In this document: one piece after another, positions 6,273 through 8,097 of the stretch | Layout: every line of letters begins with the position of its first letter | Position numbering within the stretch: position 1 is the first letter of the stretch | NCBI GenBank assembly: GCA_024642645.1 | Contig: JAHEAS010000130.1 | Span: 1-8,097 of the forward strand | Reading direction: 5' to 3' | Source: Saprospirales bacterium | GTDB lineage: Bacteria; Bacteroidota; Bacteroidia; Chitinophagales; Saprospiraceae | DNA length: 8,097 bases | Notes under the pieces: model-generated | What the model was told of the DNA's origin: nothing | Database searches by the model: none | The model's input: only the letters and a program-made list of their open reading frames with translations | Made by a program: the position numbers and the translations under genes

Positions 6273-6305
6273 CAAATCTACGCTTGAGGGCAGGTGCATT
6301 TCAAA
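6273..6305 (-). promoter_or_regulatory. Bacteroidota promoter (-33 and -7) for the thioredoxin/T9SS gene
   Basis: On the minus strand a -7 box TAGATTTG (6280-6273, followed by CC) matches TAnnTTTG fully. A -33 TTTG lies at 6305-6302, leaving a 21-nt gap, in the range for Bacteroidota promoters. Transcription would begin near 6268, giving a leader of about 35 nt before the ATG at 6233. Confidence 0.6.
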
Positions 6306-6470
6306 GAAATATTTCCCAATTTAAGGAAGTTGAAAATTGAAAATTGGAGGAGTCACTGGCTAATTATTTGGGTTCAAAGCCTCGATTGTCTATCATTTTG
6401 AAATTAAATTGAGTATTCCACATGGCATCTTCTCTTAAAAATTTCCAATATAGTATATTTAACCGGGAAT

Positions 6471-6478
6471 TAGATTTG
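6471..6478 (+). promoter_or_regulatory. Bacteroidota -7 promoter box for the helical-repeat gene
   Basis: TAGATTTG followed by CC is a full match to TAnnTTTG and the same 10-mer as the divergent promoter at 6271-6280. No clear -33 TTG lies at the right distance. Transcription would begin near 6483, leaving a leader of only about a dozen bases. A second, weaker box TATATTTA (6454-6461) would give a leader near 30 nt. Confidence 0.45.
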
Positions 6479-6483
6479 CCAAT

Positions 6484-6489
6484 AAAGGA
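6484..6489 (+). promoter_or_regulatory. Shine-Dalgarno-like site for the helical-repeat gene
   Basis: AAAGGA lies 6 nt before the ATG at 6496. Most genes here have only A/T-rich leaders, so this site is unusual for the window. It would lie at the very 5' end of the transcript if the -7 box at 6471 is used. Confidence 0.4.
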
Positions 6490-6495
6490 ATTCAA

Positions 6496-7950
6496 ATGAG
6501 CAAGAATGTATTCGATTTAGTCAAGTCGCTGACCAAACGGGAAAAGGCTTATTTCAATCGCTTCGCAAGTACCTACAGTGGAAGTAAGGAAAAGAATTAC
6601 CTGTTATTATACGAGGCATTAATGGAAATGGAAGAATACAATGTCGAAGCGCTTAAGCACCGGTTTGCTGGTAGTACTATCGCAAAGTACCTTAGCTCCG
6701 AGTCCGACTACTTGGAAGAGCAATTATTGAAAAGTCTCGCAAATTTTTACTTTGATAGCACCCCACACCGGGAGCTGCAAAAGGACATTCTTTTCATTGA
6801 CATCTTGATTGAAAAAGGGTTTCAAAAGCGGGCTCTCAAAATTTTGGCACAAGCCAAGAAAATAGCATACCGAAACGAAGATTTCACAACCATTCTCAAA
6901 TTAATCCAGCTCGAAGAGGAAATTCTCTTTGAAGAAGGAATCTTGGGGTTTACCAAAAAACTGGGCGAACTACAAGCAGAACGGCAGCATATTACCAACC
7001 AGATACAAAACTTGAATGAACTTCGCCTACTACGAGAGCAAGCAAGAGAGTTGCAATTCACAGAACTCTTTGTTACTGACCCAAGCAAATTCCCCCATAT
7101 TTTTGCCAATCCACTGATGGAAACGGAAAACAATGCCCTGAGTATCAGCGCAAAAGAGCACTGGATGTATATCAGGGAAATCCGCTACTACCTGACCCGG
7201 CAATACAAAAAAGGCCAACTGGCCTCATCTGAATATTTGGCATTTATGGAAGAAAACACACACTTGGTTAAACCTTCCAAAATGCACTCAACCATCAGTA
7301 ACTACCTTTATTTCTCGGTACTGCTGGGCGATACGGAAACATTTTTTGCGACCCTACCCAAACTGGAGAAAATGCTTGCTAAGTCACCTTCGGACACTGT
7401 TTATATACTTTACATAAAATATGCACGGATAATTGAATTATTCTATCAAACTGATGACCCAAGACTTTACGAATTGGCAACAGAAGCCGGAGTTTATCTG
7501 ACCCAAAACCATGAAAAAATGGGCAATACCCAAGTCAATTACATGGCTTTACTAATGGTCAAGGCATGCTTGGAAACTGGACATTACAAAGTAGCAGCTG
7601 ACTGGCTCATCTTTTGGAACCATATCGGTCCGCTAGAACACACACTCATACAAAACCGCCTAATGACCCTAATTCTGTACCTTGAATCAGGTTGGAATGA
7701 CCTGCTGGAATCAGCAACAGCAACTGCTTACAAAACATTGCGCAGCCATAAAAAATACGATAAATTAGCCGCCGCCTTAATTTCTTTTTTTAAAACCCAC
7801 CTCAAAAAGCCCAATGACATAAAGATAAATCTTGAACAACTTTCAACCAGCCTAGCAGAAATAAAAGCCTCACCAGAAGACAACAAAGCCTTCATATACT
7901 ATGATTTCCATAAATGGTGCGAGCGAAAAAAGGCCGAGTTGGGAATTTGA
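6496..7950 (+). CDS. Alpha-helical repeat protein of a Bacteroidota family, unknown function, 484 aa
   Basis: Cytoplasmic protein without signal peptide or membrane segment, almost wholly predicted helix. It opens with NVFDLVKSLTKREKAYFNRFAS (5-25), a conserved-looking N-terminal motif that I associate with a family of large TPR-like proteins in Bacteroidota. Helical pairs follow, including KGFQKRALKILAQAKKIA (108-124) and DFTTILKLIQLEEEIL (129-144), then a likely coiled coil near 153-188. The C-terminal half continues as an alpha-solenoid. No catalytic motif is visible; a scaffold or protein-binding role is inference. The ATG at 6496 is preceded by AAAGGA at 6484-6489, 6 nt upstream, one of the few SD-like sites in the window. 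A -7 box lies at 6471-6478. The gene diverges from the thioredoxin/T9SS gene and is followed 23 nt later by a strong hairpin. Its codons are more AT-rich than those of the serine hydrolase. Confidence 0.88.
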   Translation: MSKNVFDLVKSLTKREKAYFNRFASTYSGSKEKNYLLLYEALMEMEEYNVEALKHRFAGSTIAKYLSSESDYLEEQLLKSLANFYFDSTPHRELQKDILFIDILIEKGFQKRALKILAQAKKIAYRNEDFTTILKLIQLEEEILFEEGILGFTKKLGELQAERQHITNQIQNLNELRLLREQARELQFTELFVTDPSKFPHIFANPLMETENNALSISAKEHWMYIREIRYYLTRQYKKGQLASSEYLAFMEENTHLVKPSKMHSTISNYLYFSVLLGDTETFFATLPKLEKMLAKSPSDTVYILYIKYARIIELFYQTDDPRLYELATEAGVYLTQNHEKMGNTQVNYMALLMVKACLETGHYKVAADWLIFWNHIGPLEHTLIQNRLMTLILYLESGWNDLLESATATAYKTLRSHKKYDKLAAALISFFKTHLKKPNDIKINLEQLSTSLAEIKASPEDNKAFIYYDFHKWCERKKAELGI

Positions 7951-7973
7951 AAACTTTGGAAGACAACAATTTT

Positions 7974-8008
7974 TTCTGGATTGAAATGACCTAAATTTTA
8001 ATCCAGAA
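7974..8008. terminator. Hairpin between convergent genes, probable terminator without U-tract
   Basis: A 14-bp stem (7974-7987 with 7995-8008, TTCTGGATTGAAAT against ATTTTAATCCAGAA, one G.U) with a 7-nt loop. It begins 23 nt after the stop of the helical-repeat gene and, read from the right, lies about 21 nt after the TAA at 8030-8032 that would end the minus-strand T9SS tail. Its place between convergent genes suggests a shared terminator, but neither side has a proper U-tract. Confidence 0.55.
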
Positions 8009-8097
8009 TACCGGGAGGCAAAACTGAATTTATTGTATCAATTTTAAAGTGCCATTTTTTTTCGAGGTCAAGTAACCATAAGCCTGCCGAGAATAAT
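7998..8097 (-). CDS. C-terminal end of a T9SS cargo protein, partial at the window edge, apparently frameshifted
   Basis: Only the tail of this gene is inside the window. As sequenced, the open frame reads SAGLWLLDLEKKWHF and runs on to a TAA at 7998-8000. The start of this stretch matches the end of type A sorting domains, such as DLSAGLYYVQL in the 738-residue protein here. After the run of eight A (8055-8062 on the plus strand as T) the match is lost. With seven A it would read SAGLWLLDLEKNGTLKLIQ and stop at 8030-8032, a typical T9SS C-terminus. So the gene carries a one-base insertion, or the sequence has a homopolymer error. The protein's main function lies outside the window. The unshifted alternative, which reads AYGYLTSKKNGTLKLIQ, also ends at 8030 but lacks the SAGLW element. 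Confidence 0.5.
   Translation of the reverse strand, partial: LFSAGLWLLDLEKKWHFKIDTINSVLPPGILD

Noticed and set aside
1..8097. Mobile element, prophage, defence system or CRISPR array
   Set aside because: No transposase, integrase, phage or nuclease motifs, no terminal repeats and no regularly spaced direct repeats were found on either strand.

Overview
The window looks like an ordinary stretch of chromosome from a member of the Bacteroidota, probably near the Saprospiria/Chitinophagia side; the class is an inference, the phylum is well supported. The evidence is two complete secreted proteins with type IX secretion (T9SS) type A C-terminal sorting domains plus the tail of a third, a bS21 protein of Bacteroidota type, -7 promoter boxes of the TAnnTTTG type, mostly weak or absent Shine-Dalgarno sequences, and a helical-repeat protein family familiar from this phylum. 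There is no transposase, integrase, phage gene, tRNA, rRNA or CRISPR array.

Left part (1-1640): a plus-strand outer-membrane beta-barrel gene (166-822) converges on a minus-strand group and shares a strong two-way terminator with it (895-939). Reading leftward, the minus group is rpsU (1430-1624), a probable unlisted 37-codon small ORF (1248-1361), and a small zinc-ribbon protein (954-1232). The gap after rpsU holds two mutually exclusive small hairpins.

Middle (1640-6240): the 276-bp gap 1625-1900 separates rpsU from a divergent plus-strand secreted serine hydrolase of the beta-lactamase/esterase class C fold (1901-3196). This converges with two minus-strand T9SS cargo genes. The upstream one (4017-6233) encodes a 738-residue protein built as signal peptide, thioredoxin fold with CGPC, two copies of a CARDB-like plus DSYGDG module, and a sorting domain. 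The downstream one (3258-3938) encodes a 226-residue protein with an unrecognised cysteine-containing domain and a sorting domain. A perfect 13-bp hairpin separates them. They may act together at the cell surface, but this rests on adjacency only.

Right part (6240-8097): a 262-bp divergent promoter region leads into a plus-strand alpha-helical repeat protein (6496-7950). A 14-bp-stem hairpin (7974-8008) follows it, and at the right edge lies the tail of a minus-strand gene. That tail reads as a T9SS sorting-domain C-terminus only if one base is removed from a run of eight A (8055-8062), so it is either frameshifted or carries a homopolymer error.

I see no complete undescribed system. The best leads are the apparent frameshift at the right edge, the small ORF and RNA structures behind rpsU, the apparent lack of a Shine-Dalgarno on rpsU, and the duplicated thioredoxin/DSYGDG cargo protein with its neighbour.
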